5,568 nucleotides of DNA from DATJOQ01 sp050010455 (GTDB lineage: Bacteria > Desulfobacterota > Binatia > Binatales > Binataceae), in NCBI GenBank assembly GCA_050010455.1, contig JBEKLA010000262.1:1-5568 (forward strand), written 5' to 3'. Below the pieces are notes generated by a model. It had not been told where the DNA came from. It worked only from the letters and a program-made list of their open reading frames with translations, and did no database searches. Position 1 is the first letter of the stretch, and each line of letters starts with the position of its first letter. Shown here piece after piece: positions 1 to 4,885 of the stretch. Position numbers and translations under genes: made by a program.

Positions 1-590
1 CGCGCGACCAGAATCGCCAAATAAAACTGTCCGGTGATACCTTCGGCGACCGCCGCGTAGCGCGTTTGCAGAGTGAGCGGAAGGATGTCGCCAAACCCGA
101 CGGTCGAAAGGGTGGTCAAACTGAAGTAGAGGAGGACCGGGAAAACCTGCTGCTCAGTAGGCGAGCCCGAATTCGAAGCGCCGAAACTGCCGAGGCTAAA
201 GGCGTGCGGCTGCACTTGATAAATTACAATGTAGAAAAGTCCCCATGTGAGTCCTATCAGCAAATAGATTGAGATCGACCAGCTGATGGTTTCCCTCGTG
301 ATCTCCTTTTGCCTGAGCACTCCGCGCAATTCATTCCAGGTAATGAAGGAAAACAGCAGCAACCAGACGATTGAACCGACCAGGTAGAGCGCATGGTTTG
401 GCGCGAAAATGACGATCAGTCGATCCGCGATTGCGGGCACCGCCAGGCTCCAGCCAATGATGCCACGCCTCCTCCTCTCGGCTAGAAGAATTTCCCGCTC
501 GCCAATCGCTGCGAGCAGCATAGTGTGTCTGCGCGGAAGGAAATAACGGCGGATGGCTTCCCGCAATTGTTCCAGGACGCTGTGCTTCAT
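1..590 (-). CDS. Potassium channel family protein, C-terminus cut by window edge
   Basis: Inner-membrane K+-selective channel of the Ion_trans_2 type. The 196 visible residues start at MKHSVLEQLREAI. They show a basic cytoplasmic N-terminus (about 1-43), two hydrophobic segments (about 44-62 and 68-85), a basic loop, a third segment (about 103-124), an extracytoplasmic stretch rich in G/S (about 132-147), and a pore helix with the selectivity filter TTLSTVGFGD (TVGFGD at 163-168). The next helix begins (about 185-195) and then runs off the left edge, so the last membrane helix and any regulatory domain are not visible. The ATG at 590 is chosen because GGGAG lies about 9 nt upstream; the frame stays open further upstream but without a better start. 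The filter motif makes the channel assignment firm. Gating and physiological role cannot be read from this sequence. It is the most downstream gene of a minus-strand series and is separated from the DUF4239 gene by about 400 bp of degraded sequence. Confidence 0.88.
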   Translation of the reverse strand, partial: MKHSVLEQLREAIRRYFLPRRHTMLLAAIGEREILLAERRRRGIIGWSLAVPAIADRLIVIFAPNHALYLVGSIVWLLLFSFITWNELRGVLRQKEITRETISWSISIYLLIGLTWGLFYIVIYQVQPHAFSLGSFGASNSGSPTEQQVFPVLLYFSLTTLSTVGFGDILPLTLQTRYAAVAEGITGQFYLAILVA

Positions 591-613
591 TGCGATACGC
601 TCCCAGCCCGTCG

Positions 614-745
614 CTACGGCTGCCGGGCGGCCTCCATCCGGATCGCGATGGCGATGTCGCCACTCACTCTTGCTAACGCGCGGCTGTGCGCGGCGGCGAG
701 CGCGTCGAAGCCATCGCTCTGCACGGGCCGGCTTAAGCTGGTTCG
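614..745 (-). pseudogene. Possible C-terminal remnant of a PqiC/ABC-auxiliary lipoprotein
   Basis: This is an open stretch of 43 codons between an in-frame TAA (748-746) and a TAG at 616-614. It has no start codon or ribosome binding site of its own. The peptide contains VQSDGFDALAAAHSRALARV followed by SGDIAIAIRMEAARQP. An amphipathic AALAAAHSRALARLSxDIAxAI-like ending is what I know from ABC-type transport auxiliary lipoproteins (the PqiC/DUF330 group), which serve MCE-type lipid transport systems at the outer membrane. Nothing resembling the rest of such a protein lies upstream, so this would be a truncated relic. It ends 23 nt before the channel start. The assignment rests on a short, low-complexity alanine-rich match, and a chance resemblance is possible. 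Confidence 0.3.
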
Positions 746-991
746 TTACCCTGAATCTTCAGGCATTGACCGTAGCTGCCCCCTGGGTCGGCGTCCACCT
801 TGATAACGTTGGATGGCGTTAGCCGATATGTGACGGCGCCGAATCTGCCGCCAGACACTTTCATGACCTGCTTCTTGGGGAATTTTACCGCCGGATATAC
901 ATCTGAGATTTTTCACGTTCGGTTTCATTGCGCGCTCGACTAGCGCGGTTGTATTTCGCCTCCCGTGCTTAGTGTCTCCGCAATAGATCAC
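733..991 (-). pseudogene. Unrecognised protein-like fragments, possibly one frameshifted gene
   Basis: Two reading frames here look more protein-like than random. The first begins with GTG at 991, overlapping the DUF4239 stop codon as GTGA, and opens with VIYCGDTKHGRRNTTALVER. The second frame is open from about 907 down to the TAA at 735-733 and contains an ATG at 864, giving a 43-codon ORF beginning MKVSGGRFGAVTYRLTPSNV and ending YGQCLKIQGNEPA. A frameshift around 900-910 would join the two into one small protein translationally coupled to the upstream gene. I recognise no family. The first frame continues to 746 as an arginine-rich, unlikely sequence, which argues that it is not intact. 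Both could also be chance. The 591-987 interval holds nothing else that I can support. Confidence 0.2.
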
Positions 992-1752
992 TTTGGCATT
1001 GACGAGATAAGGCGCTCGATCGGTTCCTGGCTCACCCTGATGAGACCACGTCCTGGTTGATTCAAATCAAGTGTGACGTAGATCGCCAGGCTGACAAGCA
1101 ATATGAAGCACAGCATTCCAGCGACTTCGGAATTACCGGCTATTCCTTGCTCGCGCCCGATCAGCATAGAGGTAATGATCGGGGCTACGACCAGAAGCAT
1201 GACGACGCTTGCCGGCAGACGATCCCTGACGGCGGCGAGCCGCGCGGCATGGTTGCTGGTCAGCTCGTTTAACGTATTGGTCAGTGATACGGCGATCGGC
1301 GTGCCATCGCTGAGCGCTTGCGCAACCAATTCCGTCATTTGCTGATGCGCCTGTTGCATCCGAGGCAACGCGTTTTCAAGCTCGGCATAATCGACCTGCC
1401 TACGAGACAGGCCGAGACGAAGTTCGGCGTATTCCCGAATGACCCCTTGCAATTTAGTTCGTGTCGGCTCCTTAAGCAGCGTCGCACACGTGTAGAAGTC
1501 GCCGATGGCGTTGCTGTCGGCGACGACTGCCATCCGGCGCTGGTCATGCTTGTTGATCGACATTCCAAAGGCAAACGCCAACAACAAGCCCATTAGCGCC
1601 ATGCTGGCATCGTCGAACTTTGACGGCGTCTTCCCGCTTTTGCTACGTAATCGGTGGCCCATCCACGTGCCAATCCCCCAAGCGGCGAGCATAGCGATCG
1701 CCAGCGTCAGAGCGATGATCCCCGCATCCAGTCCCGCAACCATCAGATCCAT
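988..1752 (-). CDS. DUF4239 (bestrophin-like) membrane protein
   Basis: A 254-residue integral membrane protein of unknown function. Hydrophobic segments lie at about 10-30, 50-66, 182-200 and 211-231, giving two N-terminal and two C-terminal helices around a roughly 110-residue soluble, helical middle. The middle holds the charged HDQRR (69-73) and DSNAIGDFYTC-type motifs that I associate with DUF4239, a family with a bestrophin-like annotation. The C-terminus GLIRVSQEPIERLISSM is also typical of the family, so length and both ends suggest a complete protein. The start is the ATG at 1752, with AGGGAG (1764-1759) 6 nt upstream; an internal ATG at 1743 lacks such spacing. A 30-codon ORF ends 3 nt before the start, so translation may be coupled. 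Bestrophins are anion channels, but channel activity has not been established for this family as far as I know. Confidence 0.82.
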   Translation of the reverse strand: MDLMVAGLDAGIIALTLAIAMLAAWGIGTWMGHRLRSKSGKTPSKFDDASMALMGLLLAFAFGMSINKHDQRRMAVVADSNAIGDFYTCATLLKEPTRTKLQGVIREYAELRLGLSRRQVDYAELENALPRMQQAHQQMTELVAQALSDGTPIAVSLTNTLNELTSNHAARLAAVRDRLPASVVMLLVVAPIITSMLIGREQGIAGNSEVAGMLCFILLVSLAIYVTLDLNQPGRGLIRVSQEPIERLISSMPK

Positions 1753-1755
1753 TAG

Positions 1756-1848
1756 TTACTCCCTATTGCGGCGGCCTTTACTCATATGATCACGCTCAGC
1801 TCCGGTGCTTGAGAGCACTTGTCGACTGGGGCAGGTGTCCGGCATCAT
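1756..1848 (-). CDS. 30-codon leader ORF upstream of the DUF4239 gene
   Basis: A small ORF beginning with two consecutive ATG codons (1848 and 1845), MMPDTCPSRQVLSSTGAERD, and ending RRNRE before TAA at 1758-1756. A very good Shine-Dalgarno, AAAGGAG (1859-1853), lies 4 nt from the first ATG and 7 nt from the second, so the second may be the real start. The stop is 3 nt before the DUF4239 ATG, and the last codons contain that gene's own AGGGAG ribosome binding site. This is the layout of a translated leader or a coupled upstream ORF. The peptide is hydrophilic, has no signal sequence and matches nothing I recognise. It could be a regulatory leader, a small protein, or an ORF made by chance next to a good ribosome binding site. 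Confidence 0.4.
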   Translation of the reverse strand: MMPDTCPSRQVLSSTGAERDHMSKGRRNRE

Positions 1849-1850
1849 CT

Positions 1851-1866
1851 GTCTCCTTTCGGAGAC
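1851..1866 (-). promoter_or_regulatory. Hairpin sequestering the leader ORF Shine-Dalgarno
   Basis: Read on the minus strand, GUCUCC-GAAA-GGAGAC forms a perfect 6-bp stem closed by a GNRA-type GAAA tetraloop, 2 nt before the leader ATG. The descending half contains the GGAG core of the Shine-Dalgarno, so the folded form should hide it. The GUCUC arm can instead pair with an upstream GAGAC (1877-1873) across a 6-nt loop, which would free the Shine-Dalgarno. The pairing is seen directly; a role in temperature, ligand or protein control of translation is an inference. Confidence 0.45.
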
Positions 1867-2071
1867 TTTCCGGTCTCGGAACCATGCGTTTGATTTCCGG
1901 GATGATGACTTGCCGATCGGGTGCATTGCCGCTTTCTCTTTCTGCGGATCAGCGAACTGTGTTGGCAGTCAAACCGAAATTTGCATTTTCAATTCTGATT
2001 CACAGTCGCACCGACACCACAGGGTTTGCAAACGCGAAGTCGAGCCCTCGATTCGGTCGCTGTTCCGGCCC

Positions 2072-2099
2072 GGCCATGGTAGTCACCACCGCCATGGCC
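2072..2099. repeat. 8-bp inverted repeat GGCCATGG ... CCATGGCC
   Basis: Arms 2072-2079 and 2092-2099 are perfect complements around a 12-nt spacer. Each arm contains the palindrome CCATGG. It could form a hairpin in RNA from either strand, but no T-tract follows, so it does not look like a terminator. No function can be assigned. Confidence 0.4.
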
Positions 2100-2117
2100 C
2101 GAGTTAAAGTGGGCAGT

Positions 2118-2285
2118 CGGCCGAACAGGGAATTAAATCAGCGGATCAGGGATTGTTCTGGGAAGATCAGGGAAGGCATACCTTGCTGGTTCCCTGCTCG
2201 CGGTCGCTCTGGAATCGCTCGCGTTGCGCCATTAAATCCTCATTTTGAAGCGAAGCGGAACCCGCCGTCCCTGCTTCCGTCTTAG
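2118..2285 (-). mobile_element. Possible degraded mobile-element or dispersed-repeat remnant
   Basis: On the minus strand one frame reads AKTEAGTAGSASLQNEDLMA followed by QRERFQSDREQGTSKVCLP (stop near 2167). LQNEDLM-type translated stretches, followed by DNA rich in TTCCCTG words, are something I associate with vestigial sequence flanking insertion sequences and integrase genes in Rhizobiales. Here there is no transposase, no recognisable terminal repeats and no good start codon. The call comes from pattern memory, not from a detectable domain, and is weak. Confidence 0.22.
2126..2173 (+). repeat. CAGGGA repeated three times at a 21-nt period
   Basis: CAGGGA occurs at 2126-2131, 2147-2152 and 2168-2173, exactly 21 nt apart each time. 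The second and third copies are extended to GATCAGGGA. Inverted TCCCTG copies follow at 2191-2196 and 2268-2273. The 21-nt period is two helical turns, so all three direct copies face the same side of the DNA. The sequences between the copies are unrelated, so this is not a simple tandem duplication. Confidence 0.5.
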
Positions 2286-2402
2286 CGATCGGCTGTTCTG
2301 GATTCTGCTCTCGCGCTGATGGCCGCAATCGCGTGTGTGTGGCGAATTGCGGTAATCCGCGATACATGACATTCGAACATGGCGTTTGCAAAGTAAATGG
2401 TC

Positions 2403-2431
2403 TTGGTGCGAGTCTGAATCGGAATTTAAAT
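2403..2431 (+). promoter_or_regulatory. Candidate sigma-70-type promoter for the OmpA-like lipoprotein gene
   Basis: TTGGTG (2403-2408) and TTAAAT (2426-2431) are separated by 17 nt and lie about 30 nt before the start codon. The AT-rich patch GGAATTTAAATAAGG stands out from the surrounding GC-rich DNA. Matches to consensus are only partial and the gene may be transcribed from elsewhere. Confidence 0.3.
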
Positions 2432-2459
2432 AAGGATTGAACGAAGAGAGGAACGGCTG

Positions 2460-3002
2460 ATGAAGAGGTTACCGATCGCGTGCGTTGCGGCCGCAGCTCT
2501 CCTGTTGTCGGGCTGCGTTTCGCAAAAGAAATACGACGCGCTGGAACAGGAGTACCAGCAGCTCCAACAATCGATGGGTGCCGAAGTCGGGGCCCAGAAG
2601 ATGCAGATCACTCGGCTGCAGAATGCAATCAAGGTAAGTGTCAACGGCGAACTGCTGTTCCCGTCGGGCGGCTGGCAGATGCCGGCCCAGGCGCAGCAGA
2701 CCATCGCCAAGATGGCTGCGATCCTGGCGCCGCAGCAGACGACGATGATCAACGTGAACGGCTATACCGACAACACGCCGATCGGCCGGGGGCTGATGAG
2801 GCAGGGCGTTACGTCCAACCTAATCCTGTCGCAGAAGCGGGCCGACAACGTGATGCAGTACATGATCTCGCAGGGCGTGAAACCGAACCTTGTTTCGGCG
2901 CAAGGGTTCGGCGACGCCAATCCGATCGCGTCTAATGCGACGCCGGAGGGTCGGGCGCAGAACCGGCGCGTGGAGATCACGCTGGCCAACGCTGGCGGCT
3001 AG
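2460..3002 (+). CDS. OmpA-family outer-membrane lipoprotein
   Basis: A complete 180-residue lipoprotein predicted to anchor in the outer membrane by its lipidated Cys19 and to bind peptidoglycan through a C-terminal OmpA domain. The N-terminus MKRLPIACVAAAALLLSGC is a type II signal peptide with lipobox LSGC. A short coiled-coil-like linker follows (about 25-55, DALEQEYQQLQQSM). The OmpA-like domain covers about 58-177 and includes the hallmark GYTDNTPIG, the LSQKRADNVMQYMISQGV helix, GFGDANPIASNATPEGRAQN and the closing NRRVEI. The Asp in GYTD and the Arg in NRRVEI correspond to residues known to bind diaminopimelate in this family. The start is supported by AGGA (2449-2452) 7 nt upstream. 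It is monocistronic and faces the minus-strand operon that ends downstream. It resembles YiaD/Pal-type small lipoproteins but is not assignable to a named gene. Confidence 0.9.
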   Translation: MKRLPIACVAAAALLLSGCVSQKKYDALEQEYQQLQQSMGAEVGAQKMQITRLQNAIKVSVNGELLFPSGGWQMPAQAQQTIAKMAAILAPQQTTMINVNGYTDNTPIGRGLMRQGVTSNLILSQKRADNVMQYMISQGVKPNLVSAQGFGDANPIASNATPEGRAQNRRVEITLANAGG

Positions 3003-3357
3003 CAAGAGGTGTTCTTCCGTTTCCGGACCTCAGAGGGCGGTTCCGTTGCGGAATTGCCATGGGCCGCCAGCCCACCCGCGCTGGGATGAAAATGTCTGTG
3101 GCTGGGTGATCAAGTACATCTCCCCCGGCGATCTGGCGATAGTGCAGGATGGGTTTGGAGGTACGAACCCATGGGGAGCTTGAGGTCGACGACATCAGTG
3201 GGGGAACGGCAGATGAGCCGGGTATTGGCGTGCTGGCCGCGTAGCGGGTTGACGCTGCGCGAGTCTCTTCATCCGTTGGCCGGATAGAGCGGTCCAGTTG
3301 AACGGTTTCGACCGAACCAGCCGAATTGTGGCTCACTCCGTCCTCAACGGACTTCAT
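2977..3357 (-). CDS. Doubtful ORF coupled by TGATG to the small lipoprotein gene
   Basis: The ATG at 3357-3355 overlaps the lipoprotein stop as TGATG, the classic arrangement for translational reinitiation. The ORF would encode 126 residues. The first 40 or so, MKSVEDGVSHNSAGSVETVQ then LDRSIRPTDEETRAASTRY, read like soluble protein, and RPTDE-like segments occur in periplasmic LTXXQ-type proteins. The rest is Ser/Pro/Arg-rich and unlike a folded protein, and the end runs antisense into the OmpA-like gene. It may be a gene broken by a frameshift after about codon 45, or no gene at all. The interval 3003-3356 holds nothing else convincing apart from the hairpin. Confidence 0.18.
   Translation of the reverse strand: MKSVEDGVSHNSAGSVETVQLDRSIRPTDEETRAASTRYAASTPIPGSSAVPPLMSSTSSSPWVRTSKPILHYRQIAGGDVLDHPATDIFIPARVGWRPMAIPQRNRPLRSGNGRTPLASRQRWPA
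3036..3058 (+). terminator. Terminator-like hairpin after the OmpA-like gene, without U-tract
   Basis: GGCGGTTCCG-TTG-CGGAATTGCC can form a 10-bp stem with two G-U wobbles and a 3-nt loop, 34 nt after the stop codon. On the minus strand the wobble positions become A-C mismatches, so the fold is better in plus-strand RNA. No run of Ts follows, so intrinsic termination would be inefficient; it may instead protect the 3' end. Confidence 0.35.
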
Positions 3358-3629
3358 CACGAGTACAGTCTCATCGCGCGCGCTGCATGAGTGTCGCAGA
3401 ATTTTTGCGGAGCACAGGGCTCCGGATAACGACCGTAGCCCCGGTAAACGTTGTTCGAGTAGTAGTTGTTCGAGTAGTAGTTGTTCGAGTAGTAGCCCGG
3501 ATTTTCCCCACCCAACCAACCGGGACCTCCTCCTCCCCAGCCTCCGTCGTAACAACCCGTCACCAGAGTTGCGAAGAGCAGCGCTCCAAGGATCGTGACT
3601 TTCCGACTGCCGATAAATTCCGTCTTCAT
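3357..3629 (-). CDS. Small lipoprotein with triple YYSNN repeat
   Basis: A 90-residue predicted lipoprotein. The basic start MKTEFIGSRK leads into a hydrophobic stretch and the lipobox LVTGC, with lipidated Cys26, so it should be exported and anchored in a membrane. The mature part begins with a Gly/Trp-rich segment (YDGGWGGGGPGWLGGENPG), continues with three perfect copies of YYSNN (about 46-60) and a Tyr/Arg-rich patch, and ends with a two-cysteine tail CAPQKFCDTHAARAMRLYS. It starts 38 nt after the stop of the broken DUF4197-type gene, so it probably belongs to the aqpZ transcript. Its Shine-Dalgarno is poor (GGAAA about 13 nt away), which suggests weak or coupled translation. I recognise no family; low-complexity exported proteins of this kind are common and usually uncharacterised. 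The clean lipobox is the main support for it being real. Confidence 0.55.
   Translation of the reverse strand: MKTEFIGSRKVTILGALLFATLVTGCYDGGWGGGGPGWLGGENPGYYSNNYYSNNYYSNNVYRGYGRYPEPCAPQKFCDTHAARAMRLYS
3451..3495 (-). repeat. Three perfect 15-bp tandem repeats inside the lipoprotein gene
   Basis: The unit TTGTTCGAGTAGTAG (plus strand) occurs at 3451-3465, 3466-3480 and 3481-3495 without a mismatch. It encodes YYSNN on the minus strand and stays in frame, so copy-number changes would lengthen or shorten the protein without disrupting it. The perfect identity suggests recent expansion by slippage. Confidence 0.9.
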
Positions 3630-3667
3630 TTTGACCGCGATTTCCGCTTACTCCGATCTCAACTCGC

Positions 3668-4019
3668 CTAGAAGCCCAAACGGCCGCTCACCCTCTTCGC
3701 CGGACCATGAGCGCTGTTCGGGGCGTCGTACTGCTTAATCACCGCGTACTGCGCGAGGGTTTTTTCACGATTGGCGAAATAACCATCGGTTCTGCCGGCC
3801 AGATGCACTGCGTCGACGGTGCTGGTCACCAGCGCCTCCTTCAGACCGGCCGCCGCCTGACTCTCACCGCCCGCAAATACTTTAATCAAGCCGGCCTGCT
3901 CCGACGCCGCCTCGGGGGGAACCAAAAGGACTTGCGCTCAGTATTAGAAGGCATGCTGCCGCAAGCGTCAGCGCCGCCGAACAGGTTCTTTCTTTTATGA
4001 GAAGCTGCACGAGGAACAT
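3668..4019 (-). pseudogene. Frameshifted, shortened DUF4197-type exported protein
   Basis: Two frames together look like one exported protein. The first begins with ATG at 4019, immediately after the aqpZ TAG and with AAGG 3 nt upstream. It encodes MFLVQLLIKERTCSAALTLA plus a hydrophobic stretch, ACLLILSASPFG, a good signal peptide. The second, from about 3920 to TAG at 3668, encodes EAASEQAGLIKVFAGGESQ, then AAAGLKEALVTSTVDAVHLA and GRTDGYFAN. The AGLKEAL ... GRTDGYFAN pattern is the N-terminal signature of DUF4197, a family of periplasmic proteins of unknown function. The frames meet at a run of six Gs (plus 3914-3919); losing one base would fuse them into a protein of about 116 residues. 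Full DUF4197 proteins are about twice that, and the tail NREKTLAQYAVIKQYDAPNS does not match the family's C-terminal half. So the gene is both frameshifted and apparently truncated or recombined. A TTG start at 3925 for the second frame alone is possible but would lack export. A sequencing error at the G run could explain the frameshift, but not the missing half. Confidence 0.6.
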
Positions 4020-4742
4020 CTACCTTGCCGCACTCGATTGAATCGCCTCATCTTCGCTAGCGAGCCTGCCATACAGGAGCCCTCCGATCGCGCCACCCAC
4101 GATTGGTGCGAGCCAGAAGAGCCACAACTGCGCCAGCGCCCATCCGCCCACGAACAGTGCCGGACCGGTGCTGCGCGCCGGGTTCACCGAAGTGTTGGTG
4201 ACCGGGATGCTGATAAGATGGATCAACGTCAGCACCAGGCCGATCGGGATCGGCGCGAAACCTGCCGGCACGCGCTTGTCGGTCGCGCCCATAATCACGA
4301 ACAGGAACATCAGCGTCATTACCACCTCGCACACCATTGCCGAGGCGAGACTGTATCCACCGGGAGAATGCGCCCCGTAGCCATTGGCGGCAAAGCCGTT
4401 AGCCAAATCGAAACCGGCGGCGCCGCTCGCGATTACATAGAGAATCGCCGACGCGAGAATTCCACCCAGGACCTGGGCGATTATGTAGGGCACGACCTCG
4501 GAGCCGGGGAAACGGCCTCCCGCCCATAGTCCTACCGTCACCGCCGGATTGATGTGGCACCCGGATATGTGCCCGATCGCATAGGCCATCGTTAGCAGGG
4601 TCAATCCGAAAGCGAGTGCGACGCCCGCAAAACCAATCCCGGTATGCGGAAAGCCGGCGGCCAGTACCGCGCTGCCGCATCCGCCAAGAACCAGCCAGAA
4701 TGTACCGATGAGTTCTGCTACTACACGTCGAGATAGACTCAT
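4020..4742 (-). CDS. aqpZ: Aquaporin Z, water channel
   Basis: A six-helix inner-membrane water channel of the MIP family, 240 residues, close to the E. coli AqpZ length. Both pore half-helices carry their NPA motifs: HINPAVT (NPA 65-67) and SVNPARS (NPA 187-189). The aromatic/arginine filter of water-selective AqpZ is complete: Phe45, His175, Thr184 and Arg190. This separates it from glycerol facilitators, which carry other residues there. Long stretches such as GGCGSAVLAAGFP, GIGFAGVALAFGLT and LIHLISIPVTNTSVNPARST match E. coli AqpZ almost exactly. Residue 62 is Cys in SGCHINPAVT, where E. coli has Gly. The start is the ATG at 4742 because GGAGGG lies 7 nt upstream; a 12-residue upstream extension has no such support. 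It is the first gene of an apparent operon, with the next start codon abutting its stop. An IS6-family element sits about 97 bp upstream. Confidence 0.96.
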   Translation of the reverse strand: MSLSRRVVAELIGTFWLVLGGCGSAVLAAGFPHTGIGFAGVALAFGLTLLTMAYAIGHISGCHINPAVTVGLWAGGRFPGSEVVPYIIAQVLGGILASAILYVIASGAAGFDLANGFAANGYGAHSPGGYSLASAMVCEVVMTLMFLFVIMGATDKRVPAGFAPIPIGLVLTLIHLISIPVTNTSVNPARSTGPALFVGGWALAQLWLFWLAPIVGGAIGGLLYGRLASEDEAIQSSAAR

Positions 4743-4782
4743 GACTCTACCCTCCAGCGTACGAAAGGCGCGAAGCAATGAA

Positions 4783-4802
4783 GCATAACGTATATCTTAT
4801 GC
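4783..4802. repeat. Imperfect 20-bp palindrome overlapping the aqpZ -10 region
   Basis: GCATAA (4783-4788) and TTATGC (4797-4802) are perfect inverted arms around CGTATATC, with the central TA also symmetric: 8 of 10 positions pair. It is AT-rich in a GC-rich context and overlaps the candidate -10, as an operator would. No known regulator motif is recognised. Confidence 0.4.
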
Positions 4803-4822
4803 ATCCGTCGCGCCGAAGCGAA
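4794..4822 (-). promoter_or_regulatory. Candidate promoter for the aqpZ operon
   Basis: On the minus strand TTCGCT (4822-4817) and TAAGAT (4799-4794) are 17 nt apart, about 50 nt before the aqpZ start. The -10 is moderate and the -35 is weak. It lies wholly between the aqpZ start and the IS left end, so the insertion did not remove it, though anything further upstream has been displaced. Confidence 0.3.
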
Positions 4823-4838
4823 TTGCGGCATGAAAAAC

Positions 4839-4856
4839 GGATGTCTTGCAACTTTG
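4839..4856 (+). repeat. Proposed left terminal inverted repeat of the IS6-family element
   Basis: GGATGTCTTGCAACTTTG fits the family pattern of a terminal GG followed by a TTGCAA core (for example GGCACTGTTGCAAA in IS26). It lies 47 nt before the transposase GTG, a normal distance. The exact boundary cannot be confirmed without the right end. Confidence 0.5.
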
Positions 4857-4885
4857 GTGAGGGTGGCTGGTAGTCCGAAAAGCCC

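Larger units (their letters stand above)
1867..2459. other. Non-coding interval between divergent genes
   Basis: About 590 bp separate the minus-strand leader/DUF4239 unit from the plus-strand lipoprotein gene. Open frames here have no convincing start sites or family resemblance. The stretch contains a TTGACT box on the minus strand (about 1966-1961), which could be a -35 for the DUF4239 unit although no good -10 follows. It also holds a long inverted repeat GGCCATGG/CCATGGCC (2072-2099) around a 12-nt loop, a phased CAGGGA repeat (2126-2173), a possible mobile-element remnant (about 2118-2285), and a candidate promoter near its right end. Confidence 0.5.

Noticed and set aside
331..663. A 110-codon minus-strand frame over the channel gene start
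   Set aside because: It is out of frame with the channel protein, which carries the selectivity filter, so it is a shadow.
1809..2285. A 158-codon plus-strand open frame in the non-coding interval
   Set aside because: It has no ribosome binding site or recognisable domain, and it crosses the inverted and phased repeats. The composition is that of a chance open frame.
3060..3260. A remnant of another transposase between the OmpA-like gene and the small lipoprotein gene
   Set aside because: Reading all frames gave no catalytic or helix-turn-helix motif and no terminal repeats, so I could not support it.
4038..4529. A 163-codon plus-strand frame opposite aqpZ
   Set aside because: It is antisense to aqpZ, which matches its family over its full length. 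The His/Arg/Glu-rich product is typical of a shadow.
4831..4860. An outward hybrid promoter from the TTGCAA in the IS left end toward aqpZ, as IS26 can provide
   Set aside because: At 16-19 nt beyond TTGCAA on the minus strand the sequence is GCCGCAATT-like and has no -10 resemblance.
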